Source: Takashimella koratensis
Taxonomy: Eukaryota; Basidiomycota; Tremellomycetes; Trichosporonales; Tetragoniomycetaceae
Length of the DNA stretch: 64,000 bases
Direction of reading: 5' to 3'
NCBI GenBank assembly: GCA_003116875.1
Contig: BCKT01000005.1
Location: forward strand, 1,612,001-1,676,000
The position numbers and the translations under genes were made by a program. A model generated the notes under the pieces. It saw nothing but the letters and a program-made list of their open reading frames with translations, did no database searches and was not told where the DNA came from. Below are positions 42,789 to 53,636 of the stretch, piece by piece; position 1 is the first letter of the stretch; every line of letters starts with the position of its first letter.

Positions 42789-43385
42789 GTGCGATTGAAG
42801 ATTCGGTGTGAAGGCAGACAGACTGGAGTAAGGTAGAAGACTGCGGAAGAATGACAATGCGGTGGGTGGGTCGGATCGGTCAGTGGTCCTGAGGTCGATA
42901 TACATTACACCAGGTGCTGTGCAGGAGTTGACTCGTGATTCGGGGTCTCGGCGACACATGCATCGAACACCGCACCCTTTGTCCGAGAGCACTGAACCAC
43001 CTAGAACGCCGCACCGCCGTCGTACCGCTGTATCAGCAGTGTCAGATGTGTTTTAGCGTCGTCACGGAGGTCATCATGACGTTTGCATCGCCTAGACAAT
43101 GGAGTAGTGGGTCAACGAACACCGCGTTGAAACCCCGAGTGAGATACAGGGTGATCAGGTAGCCGTAACGGTAACGGTAACCGGATGGTCGGAGCCCCAC
43201 AGATGATGACTCTCGCCGTCCCACGGTCAAGCCCGGTGAAGGGGGAGCTATTTTGGGTCACCTAGGTCACCGAGGCCACGGTCATCTCCTTGCAACGAAG
43301 ATACAAGATAGGTCTGAGTCGTCAATCTCTTTGTCGTCCAGGTCCCAGTCGTCAAGTTCCCAGTCGTCAACACCTTCCCACCAAG
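42789..43385. other. Divergent promoter between GH43-2 and the methyltransferase
   Basis: No gene. Short tandem repeats occur: GGTAACGGTAACGGTAACC around 43166-43182 and CCCAGTCGTCAAGTTCCCAGTCGTCAA around 43343-43370. Confidence 0.5.
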
Positions 43386-44491
43386 ATGTCGGAAAGGAGG
43401 AAAGACGATGTGAGTTGGACTTGATTGTGACGAGGTAGCAAAGGAGGGTGGGTTGACTGACCCAACTCAGCCCAGATGGTATGAATACGAGTTGCCAGAG
43501 ATCACGGCGACGACGAGGGTACTGTTCGAGATCAATGGGCCTGTGTCGACGGAAGAGCTCCACCAGCGTTTGGTAACGGTGGTACGCTACTCTTCCCCTC
43601 CGTCTCCATCTCGCTCATCTGTCATCCAACCCTCGCCCCCTCCCCTTCCAACCTCTCCCCTCTCCCTTCCATCCCTTGTGAACGCATTGTCTGACTGGCC
43701 ACTTCAGCGCGACAAAGCATGGGAAATCTTTCCTTACCATTGCCTAGGTCGTTGGGCGTTCCTCGACCTACGTATCACCTTGTACCCGATCTATCCCGAA
43801 GTCTTGGAACGTGTCAAGTCGGGTCAGAAGTTGCTCGACATTGGGTGTGGACTGGGTCAAGATATGCGTAAAGTCGTAAGTCTTGGACGATCGACCTCAT
43901 TGATTGATTCAAACTCTCGCCTACGCTGATATACCCTGAGATTAGATTGCGGATGGCGGGGATAGGTCCAATGTCTTCGCTACTGACCTCAGACAAGGGT
44001 TTATCGACCTAGGGTTTGACTTATTCGCGGACCGTTCTCTTCTTGGTTCCCACATCATCGCCGCAGACATTACCGATTCTTCCCCTTCTTCTCCACTCAC
44101 TCCTCTCGAAGGTTCTTTCGACCTTATCCACGCTTGTTCTTTCTTCAGCGTCCTTACATCGGCTCAGCAGCCAATTGCTATTAAGCGTGCGTTGAAGCTA
44201 GTCAATAGGAAGAAAGGGAGTACCGTCTTCGGCAGTCAACCAGCGGCAAGGAAGGACGAGAGGGAGATGAAGGAATCGGTGACGGCGAGCGAGAGGGAGA
44301 AGGAGAGGTACAGACCCGATGCGGAAGAGTTTAGGTCACTGTGGATGGACGCGGGGAAAGAATTGGGAATGGAGTTGGATGTTAAAGTAGAGACGAGGGC
44401 GCCGATGATACCGAACCTAGATGATGGAGAGGGACAAGCTCGACAAGGGCAAGGTCGGCAGTCCTTGCTCTTTGTCATTCGGATTTTGTGA
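43386..44491 (+). CDS. SAM-dependent methyltransferase, fungal secondary-metabolite type
   Basis: Exons 43386..43409 (24 nt), 43471..43581, 43708..43875 and 43946..44491 encode 282 residues. RDKAWEIFPYHCLGRWAFLD and YPEVLERVKSGQKLLDIGCG match the class of fungal class I methyltransferases found in meroterpenoid and other gene clusters. Motif I is LLDIGCGLGQD; the acidic end of strand 2 is VFATDLRQGFIDLG; motif post-II is FDLIHACSFFSVL. No polyketide synthase or terpene cyclase lies in the window, but a damaged FAD monooxygenase follows directly on the same strand. Substrate unknown. The gene looks complete. Confidence 0.82.
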
Positions 44492-44631
44492 TGAACACAA
44501 CGAGTCCAGAGATGTCACATGTAATGTTGGCCGTGAGACCGGGATAGAGAGAAGTGCCATGATCGGCCAACTGGGACCACATGGTAACCCCCCCATATGG
44601 ATGACTCCTTTCAACTGTAACCTTTGCTGCT

Positions 44632-44637
44632 TATATA
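44632..44637 (+). promoter_or_regulatory. TATA box of the FAD monooxygenase pseudogene
   Basis: TATATA lies 118 nt upstream of the ATG at 44755 and is followed by a long C/T-rich leader, so the promoter structure is still in place although the gene is broken. Confidence 0.5.
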
Positions 44638-44754
44638 CCCTCGCCCACCCGACGACCCCGGCCCTCCTCCCTTCACCTCAACCCACTACTCTCTCCCATC
44701 CACTCGTCATCCCTCTCTGCACACCCAACGCCACCTACATCACCACCTACCACC

Positions 44755-45784
44755 ATGTCCACCCCTCTTCCCGTCCTCCTCATTGGCGCTGGCCTTGGAT
44801 TTCGCAAGGTCGGCGGAACAACCCAAGGAGAAGCAAGTATGGGGTAGACGAAGTGAGTTGACCCATTTGACCCGCTCCTCTCCACCCCTACCCACAGTAC
44901 ATAGGGCTGAAGATCTAGGTCTGTCCGCCGACCGACGTCTGATGCGCTCGGTGCTCTTGTCCACCGTCTCCAAGTTCATCCGCTTCAACTCAAACTTCCG
45001 GTCATTCACCACCTACACCGACCGAGTCGTGGCTCACTTTGCCGACGGATCCACGGCCGAGGGGTGTCTCCTCGTCGGCGCTGACGGCGTTCGCTCCAAG
45101 GTCGCTTCTCAGCTCACTGATTCTCTTGCCGAGACATACTCCCCACGAGACACAGGATCCAGGATCATCTACGGCAAGACTTTCCCTACCCCAGGTCTCG
45201 AATCCGCCCTCGTTCCGTTCGATTTCGCAATCGACCACCAAAGTGACCACCAAGTGACCCTCTTCAAAGATCGAGTTCGGTTCAAACACCCCGACCCGCC
45301 TCAGGATTACCTCTACTGGGCTGTAGTCGCGGACAAGTCGGTCTTCGGGGTAGACGACAAGGCTCTCCTCTCGTCTACGCCGAAGGAAGCGGGCAACTTG
45401 GCGATTTCAGTGGCCAAGGGATGGGATCCGAGAGTGAAGAGGATTCTCGAGGAACAGTCGGTACCCGATACGGCGGTGTTAAGGATGACGACGTCGGATC
45501 CGACTTTACTGGCAGAGTGTAGGTGGGAAGTGAATAAGAGGGTGACGGTCTTGGGAGACGCGATACATTGTATGCCACCGACAGGAGGGAATGGGGCCAA
45601 TAGTGCGCTTCAAGATGCGGCGGCTCTCGCCGAAGTGTTGGCGAGTAGTGAGAGAGGGGAAGATGGGGGGTAGACGGAAGAGACCATAAGAGGGTACGAG
45701 GTGGAAATGGTGAGGAGGGTAGGACCGAGCGTCGAGAGAGGAATCGGATTGGCAAAGAAGGTCCTCGGGGTCAAGTATGAGTAG
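44755..45784 (+). pseudogene. FAD-dependent (salicylate-hydroxylase-like) monooxygenase, broken
   Basis: The start MSTPLPVLLIGAGLG is the normal FAD dinucleotide motif, but it runs into TAG at 44845-44847. The expected 70-90 residues (rest of the Rossmann fold to the substrate domain) are absent. Homology resumes one frame over with KEKQVWGRR, a likely intron (gtgagt at about 44853 to the acceptor before 44899), and LGLSADRRLMRSVLLSTVSK, GCLLVGADGVRSKVASQL (DG motif) and VTVLGDAIHCMPPTGGNGAN (GD motif). A second TAG at 45671-45673 interrupts the final helix (TIRGYEVEMVRRVGPSVERG), which ends at 45782-45784. Internal deletion with frameshift and a nonsense codon make it a pseudogene. Neighbour to the methyltransferase, perhaps the remnant of a two-gene modification unit. 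Confidence 0.75.
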
Positions 45785-45915
45785 TCATCCAGGTTCATGC
45801 GGGCTACAACAAAGTAGCTAGGGGTGGAAGATACTCAACGAATGGGGTACGGATGACAGACACGATGTACACTTGAACATACCGAGGAAACTACAGCAAC
45901 GATACCGTGAGCGCA

Positions 45916-47147
45916 CTACGAAGCACCCATTAGCCTAGCATACCTCTCCACCTCTTGGTCCTCGAACACTCCCTCCCAGTCCTCCTCCCTAAACTTGGCC
46001 CTATCCATTGAAATACTAATCTCCCTCTCCGAGTCGGCGGTACGTAACATCATCCTCAAGAATGAGCTGGTCTTATGCAACAGTCCCTCGAGTTTCCATT
46101 TCCCAGCTGGGTAAATGAGGTACGTGTTCGTCTTGGCGTACTTGGATCGGTCGCCGCGAGAGTAGATATTGGCCAGAGTGGTGGTGATGTAGTGCTCGTC
46201 GTCTTCATGCGGCATATACGCAGAAGGGTGGTTACGAGAAGCGGTCCGAAGCATAGCAGTGAGAGTATGTGAGGAGAGAGGGAGAAAGACGAGTCGAAAA
46301 TCGCAATGAGAAGGGAGAATGTCGAATAATGAATCGACAAAGACACGAGGGTTAGACTGAGATATGTTGGGGAATAAGATGGTGGTTTGGGTGATTGAAT
46401 CGTGCTCGAATACCCGAGGATCGACGGCGGAACGGTTAACAGTGTAAAGAGGGAGAGGGAGTCGGCCTGTATCTTGTGGAACGGTGATGACTAGGTGGGT
46501 AGGGCGAAGGGCAGAGGAAATGGGACAGATGTGGTGTTTGTAGACGTCGGACCAGATGTCGAGCGCGTTGAGGACTCCGTCTAGGCGCAGAGTGTTAACT
46601 TGGGCCCATGTCTTGGGATCTGTCTGGGAAAGGTCAGCAAGACTCGCTCCCCCTGGACAGCAGGAGCCGGGACAAGCATGACCAAGCGAAGTGAACAGGT
46701 GGTCGCCCACTTGATCTTCCCTCCAAGTTGGGCACTCACAAAATCCACACCCTCAAACTCTGGATCCTTCTCCAGCTCAATCAACGGACACTCCCCCTCT
46801 TCATGAGGAGAGAACACCACCATCCTAGCTCTCTTCAACTGTCTTCTCGTCAACTCTATTTCCCTCCCATACTTTTGCCTATACTCGTCCTTTCCACAGA
46901 TCTCCACCACCCCAGGCTGAAGTCGGCGCGCTGCTTCTCTCCAAACGGGGGAGACGTCTGCGCAGGATCGACGAGCTCGAGAGGGGAGGTAAGAGAGGAT
47001 GAGGGAGACGAGGTCGGGGTCGTTGAGTGGGTGAAGGGAGGTAGGTTTGATTGGAGGACCGGGGAGGTCGAGAGGGGAGGAAGAAAAAGAGGAGCGTCGG
47101 AGACCGAGAGTCAGGGAGAGACGGTGAAGTGAAGAGGAGAGTGACAT
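45916..47147 (-). CDS. F-box-like protein unrelated to the array family
   Basis: Exons 47147..46740 and 46623..45916 encode 371 residues. Residues 33-75 (LNDPDLVSLILSYLPSRARR, then CADVSPVWREAARR) fit a classical F-box: L..P....IL.YLP......C..VS..WR. The rest is a mixed alpha/beta region with HLVITVPQD and RLVFLPLSS and no repeats I can name. It differs from the 13-24 kb family in lacking the VWSN..RRNIL block and the C-terminal signature. Likely a Skp1-binding adaptor. The stop lies 131 nt from the pseudogene's stop on the other strand. Confidence 0.65.
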
Positions 47148-47872
47148 GGCGAGCGGTAGCAGTTGGGACGGGTAGAGTCGATATCGCCCGGGTGAGATTG
47201 TTGGAGCTGTTAGTCGTGGAGGGAGAGCTAGGATGCTTGAGATGGTTTGAGATGGTTTGAGGTGATCAGGTGGATTAGAGGTGAGTGATGATGTCAATGA
47301 CAAGGATGACAACGGGCAAGGATACGACTTGCTGTGCTTTTCGGCCTCGGACTTGGGTCTCGGCTTGACACACCCGCAATCGACTTTATCGCCTACTCTA
47401 CCGCCAGACACCACCATCAGCTCCGTCTCGCCATCGCCCTCGTCTCCCTCTCTTCTCATCGACTGTTCCTATACTGGCCCCCATCCCTACCTCACCTCTA
47501 CGCCTGGTCATCTCTACCTGCCCGCTCCCTACATGATCACCCACCGGTCCAACCTCGTCTCGGAAATACGGACCTCCGGATGTAGCTCTATTAATGTCCC
47601 CGTTCCATGCAGCCAATCGCAGGGCTGACTGTGGCGGCTGTAGCCGAAGAAGGGAGGGGGGGATGAGATGAAGCCTGGGCTAAAGTCAGTTCAGGTTATC
47701 TTCAACACCTGGACGGATATAGCAACCTAGTCTCCACTGCGTCGGTATTGCCCACCCTCCTCGCCCCTTGTCCCCAGATACATATACCGAGAACCCCCTC
47801 TCCCCCCCGTCTTTCTCCCCACTTACACCCCCATCTCTCGCAATCTTACCTCCCTCCTCGTCCATACCCACA
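47148..47872. other. Divergent promoter region, 725 bp
   Basis: Shared 5' flank of the F-box-like gene (-) and the M20 gene (+). It is strongly C/T-rich just before 47873. No other element stands out. Confidence 0.45.
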
Positions 47873-50069
47873 ATGTTCTCCAAACGCCCTTCTACCGAGT
47901 CCATCCCATCCTCCACTCGCCCCCTCCCAGCTCACGTCCAAGACCTAGTCAACCAAACCATCGAATCCCTACGCGACCTCGTCCCGCCCACGCCTAGCTT
48001 CGTAGCTGACGAGATCCAAGATGCGATCTTTGGTTGTATCGATGCTATCAACGCGGATATGCGAGCTTTGAATTTATCGATTCATGATAACCCAGAACTC
48101 GGGTTCAAGGAAGTGTAAGTTTGTCCTGGCACCCGCGTCATTGAGCTAGTCATCACTAGTGACTGGCACTGTTGGCGTGAGGAAGGTGCTGACTGCCTGC
48201 AGTAAAGCCCACGCTCACCTCGTTTCGGCACTCACCAAACTTGGGTTCACAGTGACCAACCCCTCCTCTCTCCCTACTGCGTTCGTCGCGACCTACACCC
48301 AGGGCAGCGGTGGTCGTGTCTTTGGCTTCAACTCGGAGTTTGACGCTCTCCCTAACGTCGGGCATGGTGAGTTCTCCTCTCTCCCAGCCCTTCTACTCTC
48401 GCTACGTTTTCCTCCTTTCTCTCTCTCTCGCTCACATCGTTGATCGCCCACCCCAATGCTCACTTGTATCTAGCCTGCGGACACAACCTCATCGCGGTCG
48501 TCGGCGTCGCGGCAGCTGCTGGTCTCCGCGCAGCTATGCGATCCTGTTCCATCTCCGGGACGATCAAGCTCATCGGCACCCCTGCCGAAGAAGGTGGCGG
48601 CGGGAAAGTCATCTTGCTCAAAGAAGGAATCTACAAGGACTTGGACGCTTGCGCGATGAGTCACCCTGGAGGAGGTTATTACAAGGATAAGCCAGAGTTT
48701 GATGGGAGTGTGCATATGGGTGGACCGGCGAGTTTGGCAAGAGCCGGAGTGGACGTGGAGTTTTTCGGAAGGGGCGCGCACGCTGGGGTAAGTGAACATC
48801 GATCAAAGAAAGAGAAAGGGGTCTGAAGGAGGAAAGAGGAAGTGTAGCTGGACCCGAGGCGAGTGAGGTAAAGCAGTTAGTAGAAGGGTATGGGACAATG
48901 TCAATGTACTAACGTAACCGTGCCCAGGCCGCACCGTGGATGGGGATCAACGCACTCGACGCCGCCGTCCAGGCATACACAGCCATCTCGATGCTCAGGC
49001 AACAACTCGAGCCGACCATGCGTGTTCACGGTGTTATCCAAGGATCGGAGAAGTGGGCTCAGGTGAGTGACGGACGAGTCGTGTAACGCCGAGGTCTGTA
49101 GGGCGGTTGGGAGTGAGAAGGTGAGAGTTGGTCGCTGACGATGACGACCAGAATATTATTCCGAGTTGTAAGTGGGCCCCTGACCTTGGTCGTCTTTGAT
49201 TCATCCGACTTGACGTGCTTGATCGCTTGTTCTTCTACTCGTTTGCTTGCTCGACGTTAATTGGACCGTTGCTGACCCTACCAGATGCTAAACTGTCTTA
49301 CTCTGTCCGCGCCATGACGGTCGCCGACACCCTTGCCCTCCGCAAGAAAGTCATTGCGTGCTTCGAGTCTGCCGCTGCGTGAGTCCCAACGCCTATTTTC
49401 TCCTTCTCCATCCCCTCTCACAATCTCCTCCCAAGTCCCCCTCCCCACCCGAGCAACGACTCGCTCGCTTTCTTTGCTCCGCTCGCTTCGAGTCGTGCTA
49501 ACGATCCCCAGGGCCACCGGATGCACCTACGAAGTCACCGCTCTTGAAACCGAAGTCTACGCCGATTTGCGTAACAACGAACCTATGGGTGAATTCTACG
49601 CTTCTTTCATGGACAAGACATTTGGACGTAAGATCGAGACAGTCGGGATGATTACAGCAAGTACGGATTTTGGAAACGTTTGTTATGCTATGCCTGCGGT
49701 CCACCCTGGTTTCAGTGAGTCTTGATTCACTTTTACATCCTTCTTCTATACTCTATTCTATCCTCACTAGTTTGCTTTCCTCACTCGCTGACTCGCTCGC
49801 TCGCAGCCATCCCCGCACCGTATGGATCGATCAACCATACCGCAGGTTTCCACGAAGCAGCTGGGAAACCCGCAGCTCACGAAGAAGCCATGATCTCTGC
49901 GAAATCATTAGCTATCGTCGCTGCAAAGTTCTTGACGGATGACGCGTTCGCCAAAAAGGTCAGGGAAGAGTATGAGAGGTTTAAGAAAGAAATTGGGAAA
50001 GAAGAGGCCGAAGTGGTCGTTACGGGACCGAGGAAGAGCCAGAGTAGGGATGAGTTTGTCGTCCTTTAG
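47873..50069 (+). CDS. M20 family amidohydrolase/peptidase (PM20D2/aminoacylase-like)
   Basis: Eight exons: 47873..48114, 48203..48366, 48474..48787, 48928..49062, 49152..49167 (16 nt), 49285..49378, 49512..49714 and 49807..50069; 476 residues. Metal and active-site elements: IHDNPELGFKEV, FNSEFDALPNVGH, ACGHNLI, GTPAEEGGGGK with the catalytic Glu pair, SHPGGGYYKD, and HTAGFHEAAGK near the C-terminus. The dimerisation domain carries FFGRGAHAGAAPWMGINALD. This is the M20D branch, which cleaves N-acyl amino acids or dipeptide-like amides. Cytosolic, no signal peptide. Exon 5 encodes only NIIPS and is a genuine microexon because its removal breaks frame. Confidence 0.85.
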
Positions 50070-50279
50070 ACCGAATAGGTGGGTCAAGTAGTACAAGGTG
50101 AAAGGGTCTGGGTTCTGTTGGTTCTCTCGTTGGTCGTCAGTTGTCAGTATCTAAATAGGTTTTCTATCTCGCGGTCTCTATATAATTGCCAATACATGCA
50201 AATGCGTACAACAGATAATCTCTAATCTGATTCAATGCTTGGTTCACGACACTTTTGTACCTACGCCCTAACCCACGCT

Positions 50280-53248
50280 TCATCCTTTCTTGGGCGCGAA
50301 AAACGCCTTGATCCCTTCAGGTTTCTTGTTCTTCTTCGTCTTCCCTCCACTGACTCCCTTCTCCCCTCTCCCCATCAAGGTAGGCGACTGCCCTCTACTT
50401 CCACTCGCACTCCCGCTCCCACCTCCACCACCTCCGTCAAGGTCTAGAGCGAAATGGTAATCCTCATGTTCCTGTTTCTGCTCATCTACCGACCTCCACC
50501 TCCCTCCTTCTTCCGACCCATTGAACACTTCTTTACATTTCGGACATACCCATCCTCCATCTCCCACTTGGTTCACACCTTGCCCTTCCTCGTCTGCTTC
50601 TCCGCCTTCGACTTTTCGATCCGCTTTGGTCTCTGTACCGTCAACGCTCAGAGGTACAGATCCCAGGCGCTCTTCCTTCTCCATTTTAACCGATCCCTTG
50701 CCCGAGGCTAGGAACGCCTCCAACCCCGTCTTGGGCCTACTCTTCCCCGCATGCAACGTTGGCAACTTGGCTCGTTTTGATACCGGCCCGGACCCTGTCG
50801 ATGTGCTCGTCGCTACACTAGTCGACCCCGCAGCTCCGGCAGCAATTGGTGGAGTTGATCCTCGAGATGGAGAAGTAGACCGGACTCGTTTTACAGGCTC
50901 GGGTTCAGTCTTCGGTCCCGAACCAGCAGCGAAGAAACCTTCGATACCCCTCTGCCCACCTTCGAGCTTCTCCAAGCCCGTGAACGCCAGTGCGATCTGA
51001 GAGTATTTCAATCAGCACTCACCTCTACCTGCCAACCCGGTTTACTCACGTTGTTCAACTTCATCGTCCCCTTGGTCAACGGTATCGTTGCTTCATCCCA
51101 CAACTTCCTCGCGTATTTCACGATATACTCTGTGCTCAGATGTCTCGTAAACGGGAACGCGGCTTGCCTGGACCTGGACGCTTCCCCTCCTGTTCGAGTG
51201 CTCAGAACGAGAGTTTTGGGCCAAAGTCCTGGTGAGACTTCACGAGCTTCGCGGAGGCGGACGTGAAGTTCACCAGAGAGGACATTGAGCCAGTGGTGGC
51301 CCTGTCCCGGGGTAGTGACTGATGGTCGGACGTTTTTGGACGCCAGCATGGACTTGGTCGCGATTTTCTCCTTCACTGGGGTGGATCAGTAGTGCGCGGC
51401 TAGCCCGAGTCGAATTCAATGGTCTCCTCACCCTCGGTGTGATCGATCCCCTGTGACGGGTCAGCTGAGCCCTTCATGGATTGTCAACCGCTAGTATGAC
51501 CACTCACTCTCAAAATATTGTAGACCCATATACTCTCATCACCAAACCTCGCTTGCATCTCGTCAAGCGGCACCGTCCTGTCATGGTCAGCTACGCTTAA
51601 TTCCCTACAGCAGCTGACCAAAAGATGTAAAGCTGGACTTACAACATATCTCCTACAGTTTTCGCGCTGTACTCTTCTGCAATGGCACGACCAAGTTTCC
51701 CGCCAAGAAATCGGATCTGCGAGGTGTCAGCTTTGTACAGCCAGCGTCGATGCGCAAAGAGCTAACCTCTTGGAACTCCATGTCTCTGAGGAAGGCCGGA
51801 GTCGCCGACTTGCGCAATACCGTCTGATTATTGGGCTTCTTCCACGCCGAGCATAACTGACGAGCGAACAGGTGTGAGCGATTTTGTCAAACAACGATAC
51901 ACCGACTCTTACCTTTGCCAAAGGCTTGTTATGTGCGATTCCCTGTATTCGATGAGTGAGCTGATGTGCAAGTGAGCACTCAGAAAGCTCACTCACCGCT
52001 GAACACGTATAATGAAGTTTCTTGAACACTTCGTTTCTCAAATCAGACATGATCTCTGCCCCCATACACAATGCCCAATCCTCCCACGTCACTTCCTTCC
52101 CCTTCCCAATTCTTCTTACCCCACCCTGCATCTCTCCATCTGATCCGTACTCGCTATGCCCTGCGTCACTGTGCTCATCCCCACCGTCCTCTCCTTCACC
52201 TTCTGCAGTGCTCTCGCCGTCGGCGGGGAAGACGTTACCGGCTTTCGTCCAGTCGATAGGTGGAGGACGGGGGAGGACCGAGTCAAGCCCGTCGGGGGCA
52301 TCAGAAGGGACTGTGGAAAGGTATGGGTGTACAGAGAGGAGCCGGTCGATCACCATGGGTGTCAGGTCGAGGAAGGCTTCGTCGATTGATGCTTTCTCTA
52401 TAGACGGGACAACATGTTAGCAATGTATAGTGACACAGCGGCAAGCTTACCGATCTCTCCCTTGGGAGCCATCTCTTTGAAAATGGCAAGGATCTTCAAA
52501 CTTTCTCGGCGATACGGATCGAGGCTGACCTAGGAGCTTGTTAGCTGATTCGGTCCGGTGAGTCAATCAGAGTAGCAAATCGATTACTAACCTTGTGTGT
52601 TCTCGGATCCACATGGTCCCAGTAGCCAGCTTCCGCTTCGCCTTCTCTGTACGTCGCGACGTGTTGGACAAACAAATGAGGACACATTTTCCTCGCGTCG
52701 TCGATTGTCGTGAACCTTTTCATGCCGAGCACGTCAATGAGAGACCAAGGAGAGCCAAGGTGCGATTTGCAAAGGGATAAGAGCGTACCGCTTGATACCG
52801 AATTTCCGGGCAGGGTAGTTGACAGCGATGATAGATTGCCATTGGGCACAGATGAGTGGGATGTCGTCGGGAAGACCTAGCCGGACTTGCTCAAACTCTG
52901 CAGATGGTAAGAATCGGCACAGCGATCTGATAATGAAAGTGCAGGGATGGACGTACGAGCGTAGGCGGCGTCAATATCGCAGTGGGCAATAGTCCGCAGA
53001 GGATTGCTGTACAGTTCAGCTCTCTCCCTAGCAATTATCAGAGCTATAAAATTCACAAGACCGTCATCGCCTGCGGGCTTAGCAGATGCCTATGACGAGA
53101 GACAAGAGTGTTAGCTTCCTGGACACAACAGTTCCCACACCGAACTCGTGTTAAGAGGTCAGATCGACGTGACTCACCGATACGTCGGCGTCGGCGAGGC
53201 CGATGCGGGGTCTCTCCTTGCCGTCGAGGGCCCGCCGAGGAAGGCCAT
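50280..53248 (-). CDS. RAD30: DNA polymerase eta (Y-family translesion polymerase)
   Basis: Fourteen exons: 53248..53178, 53089..53057, 53006..52957, 52897..52789, 52715..52592, 52529..52451, 52397..51997, 51942..51913, 51856..51767, 51716..51643, 51577..51508, 51450..51432 (19 nt), 51375..51050 and 50996..50280; 730 residues. Y-family palm motifs: RTIAHCDIDAAYAQFEQVRL (first metal Asp), YPARKFGIKR, and EKASIDEAFLDL with the catalytic SIDEAF. The thumb and little-finger regions follow (IAHNKPLAK, GGKLGRAI). The C-terminus has a UBZ3 zinc finger (WVCPKCKEVF ... HEDYHF) and a PCNA box IKAFFAPKK at the very end. It bypasses UV dimers at stalled forks. An acidic insertion lies at about residues 190-240. 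Confidence 0.93.
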
Positions 53249-53636
53249 GACGCCGGGTCGAGACAGAGGTGTGGTCAGCTATTGTGGGTGATTGACAATA
53301 ATGAGAAGCAACAACAACAATGTCAATCTCAGTCCAGTCATGTTCGAGGTCACGTGAGTGTTTCCGTGGTGTGACGGTGGGCAATTTTATTCCGCAGGCC
53401 CCAAAGCTGCCTGACACAGTCCCTTTTTGTATTATTGACGGCCCCAAATCTCCGGACCGGTGCCGGAGTAACCGGCCTCGTCTATGTCGCTTGCATCGGG
53501 TTTTTCTCGACTCACTTGCCCCTGTGCTACCCTAACCCCGCTGCCCCCGGCGCTCGAAATATCGCCCCGGGGTCATACACCCCAACTCTCAAGAGGACGA
53601 CGACTTGTCTTTCGCCCACTGCTCATTGACCAAACC
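53249..53636. other. Divergent promoter between RAD30 and the sugar transporter
   Basis: No gene. Contains CCGG-rich patches (53450-53470) and a GATTGACAATAATGAG segment, but no named site. Confidence 0.45.

Noticed and set aside
47281..47628. 115-codon plus-strand ORF upstream of the M20 gene
   Set aside because: It lies in a C/T-rich divergent promoter, contains only Ser/Thr/Pro-rich sequence and has no domain.
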